From: JABWAJ01 sp038323375 | GTDB taxonomy: Bacteria; Bacteroidota; Bacteroidia; Chitinophagales; Saprospiraceae | Direction: 5' to 3' | DNA: 64,000 bases | NCBI GenBank assembly: GCA_038323375.1 | Contig: JBBQGV010000020.1 | Span: forward strand, 6,363-70,362 | Shown: positions 8,972-18,063 of the stretch, piece after piece | Layout of the letters: each line of letters starts with the position of its first letter | How positions within the stretch are numbered: the first letter of the stretch is position 1 | Made by a program: the position numbers and the translations under genes | The notes under the pieces: generated by a model | Told to the model about the DNA's origin: nothing | Seen by the model: only the letters and a program-made list of their open reading frames with translations | The model's database searches: none

Positions 8972-9964
8972 ATGAAGACTACCAGAATTATCCTCCTTGC
9001 TGCTTGCCTGTTGAGCAATTTAGCGGCCGCATTTTCCCAAACCCAGGTTCCGCCCCGCCGCGTCTGGTTCGATACCGACATCATGATTGGCCTGCCGGAA
9101 CGCGCGCCCCGCGAAGTGGATGACGGCGTCACCCTTATTATGGCGCTGGCCTTGCCTTCCATTGAAATTGTGGGCATCAGCACCATTACCTACGTGGATT
9201 ACGGTTACGACGTGACCAAAAAAATCCTGAATTATTATGCCCCCGACCGGAAAATCCCGGTGTACAAGGGTTCCCCGGAAGCCAACGATCCTGGCGTGGA
9301 AAACGACGCAACCCGGGCGTTGGCCGCAGCGCTGCGCAAGGAAAAACTGACCATTCTGGCGCTGGGACCAGCCACCAATGTGGCCACCGTGTTAAAAAAC
9401 CACCCGGAATTAGCCTCACAAATCGAAGAAATCGTTTTTTGTGTAGGCCGCACACCGGGGTTTGCTTTTAAACCGGGTTTACAGAAAAGCACGGTTTCCG
9501 ATTTCAATTATGAAAAAGATACCGCGTCTTTTATGGTGGTGCTCGATTCGGGGGTAAAAACCGTTTTTTCCGGCTTTGAGTGCAGCGCCTACCTGCTCCT
9601 GGGGAAAGTGGATACCGAGTTTTTAAAAAATGGCAACGAAGCCGATCGTTGGCTCCACGCCATGCTGGTGCCCTGGCAGCAACGCGCTAAGCAGTTGTTT
9701 GGCGTGGAGGGCTTTATTCCTTATGACGTGACGCCGCTGGGCCATATCACCCACCCCGAATATTTCCTGTACTACCGCGACATTCCGGTGCGCATGGATA
9801 CGCGGGCCAACGACGCGACCATTGGCCGAAATCGCCCGCCAACAAAGTCGTATCTGGAAGTGAGCTACAACTATAAAAGCAAGTGGAAAGTGGATTATGC
9901 GTATAAAACTTTGCCGGGCTTTGAGGAAATTGTGATCGAGTTGCTGGCGTGCCCGAAACGGTAG
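8972..9964 (+). CDS. Exported inosine/uridine-preferring nucleoside hydrolase family protein
   Basis: 330 residues with a Sec signal peptide (about 1-22, ending AFSQ), so it acts in the periplasm or outside. The hydrolase core is recognisable: WFDTD at the N-terminus, VDDGVTLIMALALP supplying the calcium-binding Asp pair, ILALGPATNVATVL, and the C-terminal catalytic region. The canonical compact DTDPGxDD motif is split here: about 12 residues separate DTD from VDD, an unusual insertion in the active-site loop. It probably cleaves nucleosides to base plus ribose, feeding the kinase upstream. A 15-bp inverted repeat lies 45 bp downstream. Confidence 0.8.
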   Translation: MKTTRIILLAACLLSNLAAAFSQTQVPPRRVWFDTDIMIGLPERAPREVDDGVTLIMALALPSIEIVGISTITYVDYGYDVTKKILNYYAPDRKIPVYKGSPEANDPGVENDATRALAAALRKEKLTILALGPATNVATVLKNHPELASQIEEIVFCVGRTPGFAFKPGLQKSTVSDFNYEKDTASFMVVLDSGVKTVFSGFECSAYLLLGKVDTEFLKNGNEADRWLHAMLVPWQQRAKQLFGVEGFIPYDVTPLGHITHPEYFLYYRDIPVRMDTRANDATIGRNRPPTKSYLEVSYNYKSKWKVDYAYKTLPGFEEIVIELLACPKR

Positions 9965-10008
9965 TTATACCGGTATTGGCTCCCTAATGGGACCACACTT
10001 ATGCTGTG

Positions 10009-10072
10009 CTGCAATAGGTTTTGTTCAAATGATCACGACCGTATTGAGGGAAATGCACAAAACCTATTGCAG
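10009..10072. repeat. 15-bp perfect inverted repeat
   Basis: Arms CTGCAATAGGTTTTG (10009-10023) and its exact complement (10058-10072) are separated by 34 nt, just after the nucleoside hydrolase stop. There is no T tract, so it is not a standard terminator. It could be a transposon scar or an RNA hairpin. The rest of the 9965-10368 gap holds a -7-like TATTTTTG at 10131-10138 that may drive the following broken gene. Confidence 0.6.
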
Positions 10073-10368
10073 TTGAATATCGTTACGAAAGTTTAACCTT
10101 CAGGTGCTTTCTTTTTCAAACAAAGAAACCTATTTTTGCATCAGGTCAAGTGAGGTACTTTTCTTCATTTACATCTACCTGTCTGTACCTCCTCATTTCA
10201 AATAAGCCGTAAATTTTCACGGCACGAACAACACATAAAACAGCAATTTTTCCACACAGTTTCTCGCTGAGTTGGAATGCATTTGATAATTTTTTCTGCT
10301 CCGACAGGTGTTTTATATAGAAATACCTCTTACAAGCATGATTATTTATTTACCCATAAACTTGATTT

Positions 10369-12328
10369 ATGAAAAAGATCCTAGTAGCTTTATTGTACCC
10401 GAAAACCCTGCGTTTTCAAATGCTCACAGCCTTCGTGGCGGCAACTTTACTGCTTTTCGCTGCCAACAGCCCCTACTTTTCGCTCCACAAACGACCGGGC
10501 CAACCGACTGCTGCTGTTACTCTGGTAAACCCGAACACACATTTCGCCCCCGCCCGCGAGCTATGACAACTGCGGTAGCCTCCAAAGCGCGAACATCGGC
10601 TCCGTGACCGGCTCCGCTACCTATGACGCCTGCGACAGCGATACCATTTCCATTTCGGCCAATAACGTGCCTTCCTCCACTACCGACAAATAATACAGCG
10701 TGCAACGCGAGGTGTGCGGCAACAGGCGATCCCCTCATTATCCTCGAAACGGAAGCACCGGAATGTTGTAACGACTATACATTTAACGATGAGTTACCTC
10801 CAACATCCATCAATGATTTCCTGAGTAGTTTAGTCAACAATTGCGGCGGCACAGGCGGGATCCCGAGCATCGTATTTGATGAGGGCAATGTTTTTCCTAC
10901 GATAAACGGTACACAGAGTGCTTCCCCTCATGTTCATTTACAAGCGCTTTCGCATCTGGACGAGCAGTGTGATAACTTACAGGCGGGGTCTTATGTTCTG
11001 CATTGGGGATTTGAGTGCCGGCCAAACCCGAAGGGTGCTGCATGAGGCTGAGCAGAATATTTGGGGTACGTGGTTAATGAGCAAAATGAAACAGGAGAAG
11101 ATTGCCTTATGATAGCTCATGATGACAGGTTTAATAATTTTAGTATAGTTCCAGGATCATCTATTATTATACCTTTTGAATTTTTGCTGTTCAATGATCT
11201 GGTTGCCCCCGGAGCAGGAGCAGACATCTCTTATGATGAGGGGAATACGGATGGCGCGGAGTTCATTTCAGTTACTGCTATAGATACGGATATGAATATG
11301 GAAGCAGATGCATTTGAAATAACAGCGCTGCCTATCATAACCAATCAAGAAATAGTCCTTTTTCGATACCAACTGGAAGGCTGTAATGAAGATTGCAGCG
11401 ATGCAATTGTAGATTTACAAATTATAAATTCATCCCTTGCTCCTGCTTGTTCGGGGTTGGTTCTTGTGACAATCTCCTATGCAATGGTGACTTTGAAACA
11501 TTCACTCCCAGAGTAAATTATTATTGGGCAGAAGCTGGTCGTATATTGGTCAGTGAAAATCCCCCTTGCCTGTTTTACAATAATCCCATAGGGTGCCTCG
11601 AAGATTATGGTGATCTTTGCGTTATTGCTCCGGGCGTTTCACAGCCTTACTTCCCTCATTGCATTGAAGGCTTGATCAATCCACCGGGTAGTGCAGGAGA
11701 AGGGGCTATCGTAAACGAGCAGCTATATTATGCTCCAAATCTGAACTCCTGGCAAAGCTATCAGGTAGAGTGGATTAATGATACAGGTGATCCAATGAAC
11801 TGGATCATTTTTGATCTGTCTCAGGACATCCGCATTGACGACATCGTCGCCGCTCAATCCTGTCCGGTAACCGTTGAAATTGAAACGGAAGAAGAAACCG
11901 ACGTTTGTAATCTTAGCGTTACCGAAATTTGTTTTGATGTATGCGTGGACGACATGGCGGCAGGAACCGAGGTGGAACTCGAAGCCACCATTGAATTACC
12001 GGCAGGGTTTGTCATAACTGATGGAAACGCGGCTACAGTCGCGACCTCCGTCGGGGAAACGGAAGGCAACATTTCGGCGAGCATTGCTCCCAATCCGGTG
12101 ACGGGCGGCGTCGCTTTGCTAAAGCTTCAGGCTTTGGTGAATCTGAATGCGCCTCAAATCATTCTGCGCGATGCCTTAGGCCGGGAAGTGCTGCGGGAAC
12201 GGCTGCGGGTGGTGGATGGAAAGGTCAGTCAGGAATTGAAGATTGGGCATTTGGTAGCGGGGGTGTATTTTTGTAGTGTGGAGGATGGCGGGGTGGCGGT
12301 TTGGCAGGGGAAGGTTATCAAACAATAA
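10369..12328 (+). pseudogene. Frameshifted T9SS-secreted protein
   Basis: A single secreted protein appears to be split over several frames. A signal-peptide-like start (MKKILVALLYPKT...) at 10369 runs to a stop at 10566. Protein-like sequence (SYDNCGSLQSANIGS) continues in another frame from about 10556, then in a third frame from about 10760 to 11045 and 11061 to about 11450. The last shift leads into the frame ending at 12328 (CDNLLCNGDFE). The C-terminal 90 residues form a type A T9SS sorting domain (PNPVTGG ... AGVYFC ... GKVIKQ). At least four disruptions are needed to join the pieces, so it is a decayed gene or a region of poor sequence. Original cargo function not identifiable. Confidence 0.7.
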
Positions 12329-12506
12329 CCTGAAAAATGATGCAATATGGAACCTACGCACGCCGGTATAGAGACCGGAAAACAGGGCCACAGCGGGGGC
12401 ACTCGTGGTCGCCACCTTCAGTTGGCAGACCTTAAAAACCGGGTAAAACCCGTGGGAATAGAACACGCGAGGCGGAGCGCCGGCGCGAACGGGGTTCCGC
12501 TGCCTT

Positions 12507-14024
12507 CTATTTTTTCAGCTTTACAACAGCCTCGAACGCGCTCCCTGCTGCTTTACTCTCCATCCAGGAAATGAAGTCGAAATATTCGAAAGCTTTGCGT
12601 TCGAACTCGTTCTGGCGCAGGTCTTCCAATTCTCCGATCAGTTGCCGGAAGCCTTCGGTGCGGGCTTTTGGCGTCAGCCAGCCAGGGTAGTGGCGCATGA
12701 GTTTCAGCATCACCGATTCTACGCGGAACAGGCGCTCCCGTTTCGACAAAAAGCGATAAGTAGTCTGCACGATGTATTCTAAAAGCTGGTCGTTGCGCAG
12801 TTCGTAATGAACCACTAAGTTGAGCAGACGGCCAAAACAGTGAATGTCTTGACGTGTTTCAAGAGCCGGGTCTTGCAACAAGAGGTTGACCCAATCGAGC
12901 GCCTGTCCGTAATCGGCAGCCCCAAAATGCAGATAGGCTAAATTGTAGTACAAACCCAATCGTTGCTGCCCATTTACTTCTTCTTCATACTTCCGGAAGA
13001 GCGCTTCCCGTTCCCGAATCTGCGCTACGCCCTTCGAAAACAGGCCGGTACTGAGGTAAAAATCTACTTCTAAGTTAAAGCTGCGCACAAACAGCCGGCG
13101 CTGTTGCTCAGGCGAATCGGCTGGTACTTCACGGAGCTTGCGCAAGGTGTCGGGAATGTCGCTGTAATGCCCCAGCCGCTGCTGCACGATATAGAGGTTA
13201 ATGAGCGCGCTGCTGTACTGGCGCACCCCACGGCCTTTCACAGCCCTCGACTCAAACATCTGCACCAATTCCCTTACGTGTTCGTAACTGCGCTCCGGTT
13301 CGCCGCGAAACAAGTGGTAGGAAAAGCGCGCATTGTGGTAAAAATAGCGCGCATAGAAGGAGCGGGCGTGGTCGGCGCTGCTGAATTGCGGCTGCTCAAA
13401 AAGTTGGTCTAGCGCCGCTTTTTCCGTCTCATTGCGCACGGCTCCTTTTTTCCAGTAAGGAATGAACACCCGGTCGTTGAGCGCCTGAAATTCCAAAAAA
13501 TTCCGGTATTTGTCCAACAAATCAAACTCCTCCTGTACCCCGTGTGCGATGTAGTTTTCCAGCTTGCCGAAATCATTGCGGCTGTGCGCAATCTGGTGTT
13601 CCCAGCGGTAAACTTCCAGCAATTGCAGAAAGCGCTCATTGTCGGCGGCTGTAGATTTGGCTTTCCCAAGCGCTTTTTCGCTTTGCTGGTAAAGCCCTTT
13701 GTCGAACAACAACTGCGCGTTGCGCAACTGGGTGTAAAAGCGGTCTTCTGCCCGGCTTTCGTGGAAGCTCCGCAAGCTGGCCAGAATGATGCCGTACAGG
13801 TAGTTTTTGGCAACGTGCAGCTGGCGCGTGAAGGCTTCGTCCGGAAATTTTTTGCGGAGCGTGGCCTCGTCATACACTTCTTGTTTTTCAATGGCATTGA
13901 ACAGCCGCAGGTATTGGTTTTCGCCGTTGAGCGCATGCCGCGAGGCATAGAGTTTGAAATAGCGCTTCTCCTGCTTGTTGAGCGACTGCACCAATTGAAA
14001 AAGATCATCAGAGGGTGTTTTCAT
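12507..14024 (-). CDS. Large helical-repeat (TPR-like) hypothetical protein
   Basis: 505 residues, cytosolic, almost entirely helical, with repeated helix pairs rich in Leu/Tyr/Arg resembling degenerate TPRs (for example GLYQQSEKALGKAKS and LAYLHFGAADYGQALDWV). The N-terminus (MKTPSDDLFQLVQSLNKQEKRYFKLYAS) looks like a conserved family signature that I have seen in Saprospiria hypothetical proteins. No enzymatic motif. Probably a scaffold or protein-interaction protein. It is transcribed divergently from the secreted SprB-repeat gene, with about 125 bp between starts. Confidence 0.65.
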   Translation of the reverse strand: MKTPSDDLFQLVQSLNKQEKRYFKLYASRHALNGENQYLRLFNAIEKQEVYDEATLRKKFPDEAFTRQLHVAKNYLYGIILASLRSFHESRAEDRFYTQLRNAQLLFDKGLYQQSEKALGKAKSTAADNERFLQLLEVYRWEHQIAHSRNDFGKLENYIAHGVQEEFDLLDKYRNFLEFQALNDRVFIPYWKKGAVRNETEKAALDQLFEQPQFSSADHARSFYARYFYHNARFSYHLFRGEPERSYEHVRELVQMFESRAVKGRGVRQYSSALINLYIVQQRLGHYSDIPDTLRKLREVPADSPEQQRRLFVRSFNLEVDFYLSTGLFSKGVAQIREREALFRKYEEEVNGQQRLGLYYNLAYLHFGAADYGQALDWVNLLLQDPALETRQDIHCFGRLLNLVVHYELRNDQLLEYIVQTTYRFLSKRERLFRVESVMLKLMRHYPGWLTPKARTEGFRQLIGELEDLRQNEFERKAFEYFDFISWMESKAAGSAFEAVVKLKK

Positions 14025-14149
14025 TGCGTCAGACTCCTACGTTTAAATTAAAAAAACCTTTCCAACTTCAAAGATTTGCAATAAATTTCAGGATGACAAG
14101 CGCGCTGCGGGCGCAATTTTTGCTATCTGGTTCATAATCAAATCTTAAT

Positions 14150-16471
14150 ATGCTCATGATCCCATTCGACAAACTTATTGCTGCCTGCGGGTCGGCCATT
14201 TTTTCGGCTGCTACCTGCATTTTTCACCGTTTTTCAGGGGCGGTGACCAGTGCGCTGGACTTAAAAGTAAAACTTATTGCTTTTTCTTTTTTATTTTTTG
14301 GATTGGCCAACGCCCAAACCGGGGAACCGACGGACTTTTTTTTCACCGACTGCGGTTTCATTCTGGCGGGCGAACTGGCGGCACCCTCCTGTGTGGGCGC
14401 TTCAGACGGCAGCGCGTTGGTTTACCCCTTCATCGGCGAAGGACTCACTTACGAGTGGATTGGCCTCAATAACCTGACCAACAATGCAACCAACCTCGCC
14501 GAAGGAATTTATCAACTGATCGTTTCAGACGGCGTTTGTGCCGACACCATTTTTATTCCTTTGCAAGACCCTCCGGCTATCATTGCGCCGCTATTGGACA
14601 CTTCTATCTGCGCATTCAATGCCGCAATTGACCTCACCGATGGCGTCAGCGGCGGCGCTGGCGACTACACCGTGACGGCGGTAGTCTCGCTGTTGGGTGC
14701 CGATGTGGATTGTGCGCCCTGTGCCGGCAACATCGTTGTCATTGACGAAACGACCGTGCTGGATGTGACGCTTCAGGATGCGAACGGCTGTACGGCATCC
14801 CGGTTGGTGATCGTCTCCTTGCTGGATCTGCTCACCGCCACGGCAATCGCCATGCCCGAAACCTGTAACGACAACGGGCACCTGGAAGTATTGGCCAACG
14901 GCGGTTCTGGTAACTACCTCTACGGGTTGAATAATACCGTCTCTGATTTTCAATTATCCAATATCTTTGAAGGGTTGCCCGGCGGCGAACTTTACACAGC
15001 CGTCGTGCTCGACCTCGCCGGGTGTACAACTTCCGCTCCTGCCTTTGTAGGCTTGGCACCCGATTTTTCACCAGCCTCCATTGCAGCTTCCAATGCCTCC
15101 TGCTATGGATCCAACAACGGAGAAATTGTCATCACCGGAACCAATGCTAACGTGATCGGCTACGGATTAAATACCCTTATCGGGGTCACCACACAGCCGT
15201 TTTTTGGCAACCTGCCGCCCGGCAACTACACCGTTTTTGTCATTGAACCGAATAATTGTATCAATAGCTACCCGGCGATTGTCGGGCAACCCGATTCTTT
15301 GCAGGTGCTGACGGAAGTATCCGATGTCTCCTGCCCGGGTGGCGCGGACGGCTTAGCGGAAATTAACGCTTCGGGCGGTAACGGCGGTTATCGCTACGCC
15401 CTGAACAATGGCACGTTTAATCAAAACAACGTTTTCGACCACCTGCAAGCGGGCACTTATTTAGCACGCGTTCAAGATGTCCGCTTTTGCGAAAATATCC
15501 GGGTGTTTACCCTTGCGGCACCCGATCCGCCAGACCTCGGCACTGTAACCGACCCAAGCTGTACCGGTGAACCCACCGGCAGCATTGTGATCGTTGAAGC
15601 CGGAAAATTGCTTGTCGGCGAGTTTCAGTTTTCCTTAGACAGCATCAACTGGCAATCGGAAAACCTCTTTGAAGGATTGGTGCCTGGCGTTTATACCGTC
15701 TACATCCGCTATCCCGACGGCTGCGTATTTTCGGTGATTGCCATTGTGAGCCAGTCCGCAGTCCCCCTCGTGTTCCTCAACACCGGCGATCCTGCCTGCT
15801 ACGGGCTTGCAGATGGCTTTATTGCTGTGGAGACTTTAGGCGGCCAACCGCCATTCGAATTTTCGCTCAATGATGGCAGCTTCCAAACCGACAGTGTGTT
15901 CAACGGATTGGCTGCCGGGCCTTATCTCATCAGGATTCGGGACGCCAACAACTGTCTGCTTTCCATTGAGCTTGCTCTGCAGCAGCCAGCCTTACTGGAA
16001 ACTCAATACCAACTTGAACCCATGGAAGAGGAAGGGCGTTGGTACATCAACCTGATTGTGACCGGCGGCGTCACGCCTTATACGTATAGCTGGTCAACCG
16101 GATCGCAGGCAGAAGACCAGTTCAACCTGCCCACCGGAAACTACGAGGTCATCGTCACCGATGCGCAGGGGTGTGAATCACTCCTGATGGTCATGGCAGG
16201 CACTACGGGATCCGAAACCTTCTCTTTGTCAAACGGGATCCGGGTTTTTCCGGTGCCGACTCATGGCGACGTGCAGGTGCAATTTGAACTGCCGGTTTCC
16301 CAGGCCATATTCGCCCGGCTTTTCGATGCGCGGGGCGTTGCGCTTTGGCAAAACGCCTTTACATCCGGGAATCGCTTTGGCGTGCCTTTGCAGGATTTCC
16401 CCGCCGGCGTCTATTGGCTGGTGTTGGAAAGTGGGGCGCAGCGCAGGGTGTTTCGGATGGTGAGGATGTAA
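14150..16471 (+). CDS. Secreted SprB-repeat protein with T9SS sorting domain
   Basis: 773 residues. After a hydrophobic export signal (LIAFSFLFFGLANAQ, about residues 43-57) come several tandem SprB-like modules of about 80 residues. Each has a Cys near its start and the pattern SCxGxxDG...I.asGG..pY.YsLn...f...n.F..L.aGtY...v.D..gC. A type A T9SS C-terminal domain (VFPVPTHGDVQVQF ... GVYWLVLESGAQRRVFRMV) directs export through PorV/Sov-type machinery. In Flavobacterium, SprB is a gliding adhesin; this short form is more likely a surface adhesin. A GTG at 14243 would give a more usual signal-peptide length. The gene is intact, unlike its frameshifted neighbour. Confidence 0.8.
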   Translation: MLMIPFDKLIAACGSAIFSAATCIFHRFSGAVTSALDLKVKLIAFSFLFFGLANAQTGEPTDFFFTDCGFILAGELAAPSCVGASDGSALVYPFIGEGLTYEWIGLNNLTNNATNLAEGIYQLIVSDGVCADTIFIPLQDPPAIIAPLLDTSICAFNAAIDLTDGVSGGAGDYTVTAVVSLLGADVDCAPCAGNIVVIDETTVLDVTLQDANGCTASRLVIVSLLDLLTATAIAMPETCNDNGHLEVLANGGSGNYLYGLNNTVSDFQLSNIFEGLPGGELYTAVVLDLAGCTTSAPAFVGLAPDFSPASIAASNASCYGSNNGEIVITGTNANVIGYGLNTLIGVTTQPFFGNLPPGNYTVFVIEPNNCINSYPAIVGQPDSLQVLTEVSDVSCPGGADGLAEINASGGNGGYRYALNNGTFNQNNVFDHLQAGTYLARVQDVRFCENIRVFTLAAPDPPDLGTVTDPSCTGEPTGSIVIVEAGKLLVGEFQFSLDSINWQSENLFEGLVPGVYTVYIRYPDGCVFSVIAIVSQSAVPLVFLNTGDPACYGLADGFIAVETLGGQPPFEFSLNDGSFQTDSVFNGLAAGPYLIRIRDANNCLLSIELALQQPALLETQYQLEPMEEEGRWYINLIVTGGVTPYTYSWSTGSQAEDQFNLPTGNYEVIVTDAQGCESLLMVMAGTTGSETFSLSNGIRVFPVPTHGDVQVQFELPVSQAIFARLFDARGVALWQNAFTSGNRFGVPLQDFPAGVYWLVLESGAQRRVFRMVRM

Positions 16472-16512
16472 ACGGTGGACGGTGGCGATTTCCTGGTTTC
16501 ATTTGCTGTGTA

Positions 16513-16543
16513 TTGATTTAAACACACTTTATAGCTACTTTTG
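16513..16543 (+). promoter_or_regulatory. Bacteroidota-type promoter for the Uma2-like gene
   Basis: TTGATTTA at 16513 and a -7 box TACTTTTG at 16536-16543 with about 19 bp between them. The box lies 17 bp before the ATG at 16561, so the leader is very short. Confidence 0.6.
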
Positions 16544-16560
16544 TAAAAAATCATGATAAC

Positions 16561-17145
16561 ATGATTGCAAGCACCATATTCCGGGAAGCGCCTGTTCAGG
16601 TAAAACCGCCGAGGAAGATTTCCATTCAGGCTTTCTTGCGCAAGTTTCGCAAAGGAGGGCCGGGTACGAAATACGAATATAATAAAGGCGTGATTGAAAA
16701 AACCGAGGCCATCAGAATCAAGGAGCAATATCTGGTATTCAACATTCTAAAACATTTCTCCAGGACACCTGCCGCAGGAAGTGGCCATCAAATTGTTCAG
16801 GAATTGGAAATCTGGACCTCGGAAGACCAGTGGCGCAAACCCGATTTGGCTTTTTTAACAATAGAACAAGCCCGTGCAGGTACACAAGGTTACGAGCCTG
16901 TCCCCGAATTCATCATCGAAGTCATCTCACCCAATGACAAAATCAACCTCGTTAAAAACAAAGTATATGAATATTTCAAGGCCGGCGTGAAGGTACTCTG
17001 GCATGTTTTTCCGGAGCAGAAAGTAGTGGAAGTCTATCGCGCGCCCGAATCCGTGGAAGTTTGTAGCGGCAGCAAGCTGTGTAGCGCAGAGCCGGTAGTG
17101 GAAGGATTTGTGATGAAAGCAGAGGAGATTTTTAAGGAAGTTTGA
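16561..17145 (+). CDS. Uma2 family (DUF820) PD-(D/E)xK nuclease-like protein
   Basis: 194 residues. The core shows the restriction-endonuclease-like arrangement of Uma2/DUF820: an N-terminal Glu-containing helix (KYEYNKGVIEKTE), RKPDLAFLT (the PD motif), then PEFIIEVISPNDKINLVKNKVYEYFKAGVKVLWHV (ExxS...K and the conserved YF..GVK.LW strand). Members are common in cyanobacteria and Bacteroidota; their nuclease substrates are not established. The gene has its own promoter and stands between a secreted protein and a convergent gene at 17162. Confidence 0.8.
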   Translation: MIASTIFREAPVQVKPPRKISIQAFLRKFRKGGPGTKYEYNKGVIEKTEAIRIKEQYLVFNILKHFSRTPAAGSGHQIVQELEIWTSEDQWRKPDLAFLTIEQARAGTQGYEPVPEFIIEVISPNDKINLVKNKVYEYFKAGVKVLWHVFPEQKVVEVYRAPESVEVCSGSKLCSAEPVVEGFVMKAEEIFKEV

Positions 17146-17161
17146 AGTTCCAAATAACCCA

Positions 17162-17833
17162 TTAAAACCGATAACTCACGGCAATATCATTCAACCAACG
17201 CCCGGCAAACAATTCAATTTGCTTCAGGGCGTATTGATCGTTCTGGCCCTGACTGTTCAAGAAACTACGCTTGCCAAAGCGGTATTGCAGCAATGGCCCG
17301 AATTCCAGCGTGAAATGAATGTGCTCGGAGAGCTTGATTTTTGTTCCCAAAAAAGGAATTACGCCAACAGCGTAGTCTATGGCGGCATATTCCCGGATGG
17401 ATTTTAAGGGGCGGGGATCGCGGCCATCGAGCAATTGATCCGAAACGATCACATCGCCTTGTTGCACCGAAAAATGGAAGTCTGTGCCATAGTACAGGTT
17501 ATGCCCTTTCACGCGGATAATTTTGGCAACCCCCAGGTTGGTTCCGATGGAAATCCCGGGAACATAGTAATTGTAAAGCGTCATCGAGTCCACAATGCTC
17601 CGGCGAAAGGCCTCAAATTCGTCGAAATTGGATTGTACAAAAAACTTGAAGCGGGTATCCATCCGGGGTTGGTTTTCTTTGTAAAAAACCTCAAAACCGG
17701 TAGTTTTAGCCTGATGGCCCGAAGCCATAACGATGGGAATAATGAGGTCAATGCCTAATTCGGTGGTGTTTTGCGCGGGCGTGTTTCCGATCAGCAAAAT
17801 AAGAACCACAAATGACAAAAGAAAACGCTTCAT
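17162..17833 (-). CDS. Secreted hypothetical protein, possible outer-membrane barrel
   Basis: Taken from the ATG at 17833, the 223-residue product opens with a Sec signal peptide (KRFLLSFVVLILLIGNTPAQ); a 15-residue extension to 17878 would bury it. The mature part has alternating hydrophobic/aromatic strands (LYYGTDFHFSV, HIHFTLEFGPLLQYRFG) and ends in YRF, the aromatic terminus of small outer-membrane beta-barrels. I recognise no named family. Monocistronic, converging on the Uma2-like gene with 16 bp between stops. Confidence 0.6.
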   Translation of the reverse strand: MKRFLLSFVVLILLIGNTPAQNTTELGIDLIIPIVMASGHQAKTTGFEVFYKENQPRMDTRFKFFVQSNFDEFEAFRRSIVDSMTLYNYYVPGISIGTNLGVAKIIRVKGHNLYYGTDFHFSVQQGDVIVSDQLLDGRDPRPLKSIREYAAIDYAVGVIPFLGTKIKLSEHIHFTLEFGPLLQYRFGKRSFLNSQGQNDQYALKQIELFAGRWLNDIAVSYRF

Positions 17834-17950
17834 ACGCTTGAAATGATTGGTTCTTTTTAGGAACGGCATCCATCCCACTGAATTATCCGCGCTTTTTCTT
17901 TAACAATCCCCACCTGTTGCAGTCGCGTTTTTTTACTTTTGTTGGCGAAT

Positions 17951-18060
17951 TTGAAGATTCGAAGAACTGAGGATTCCAAGAACTGAGGATTCGAGTATTT
18001 GAAGATTTGACGGGAAGAATCAAATCACCAAATCACCAAATCCTCAAATACTCAAATCAA
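17951..18060. repeat. Fold-back low-complexity repeat upstream of ACMSD gene
   Basis: Two copies of AAGAACTGAGGATTC at a 16-bp period are followed by TTTGAAGATTTGA. The complementary phase comes next (CAAATCACCAAATCACC, TCCTCAAATACTCAAATC), so GAGTATTTGA and TCAAATACTC can pair. It shares the CCTCAAAT unit with the arrays at 32096, 34292 and 35412. A -7-like TACTTTTG at 17934-17941 lies just upstream, so this structure would sit in the leader of the 18064 gene. Confidence 0.55.
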
Positions 18061-18063
18061 CCC

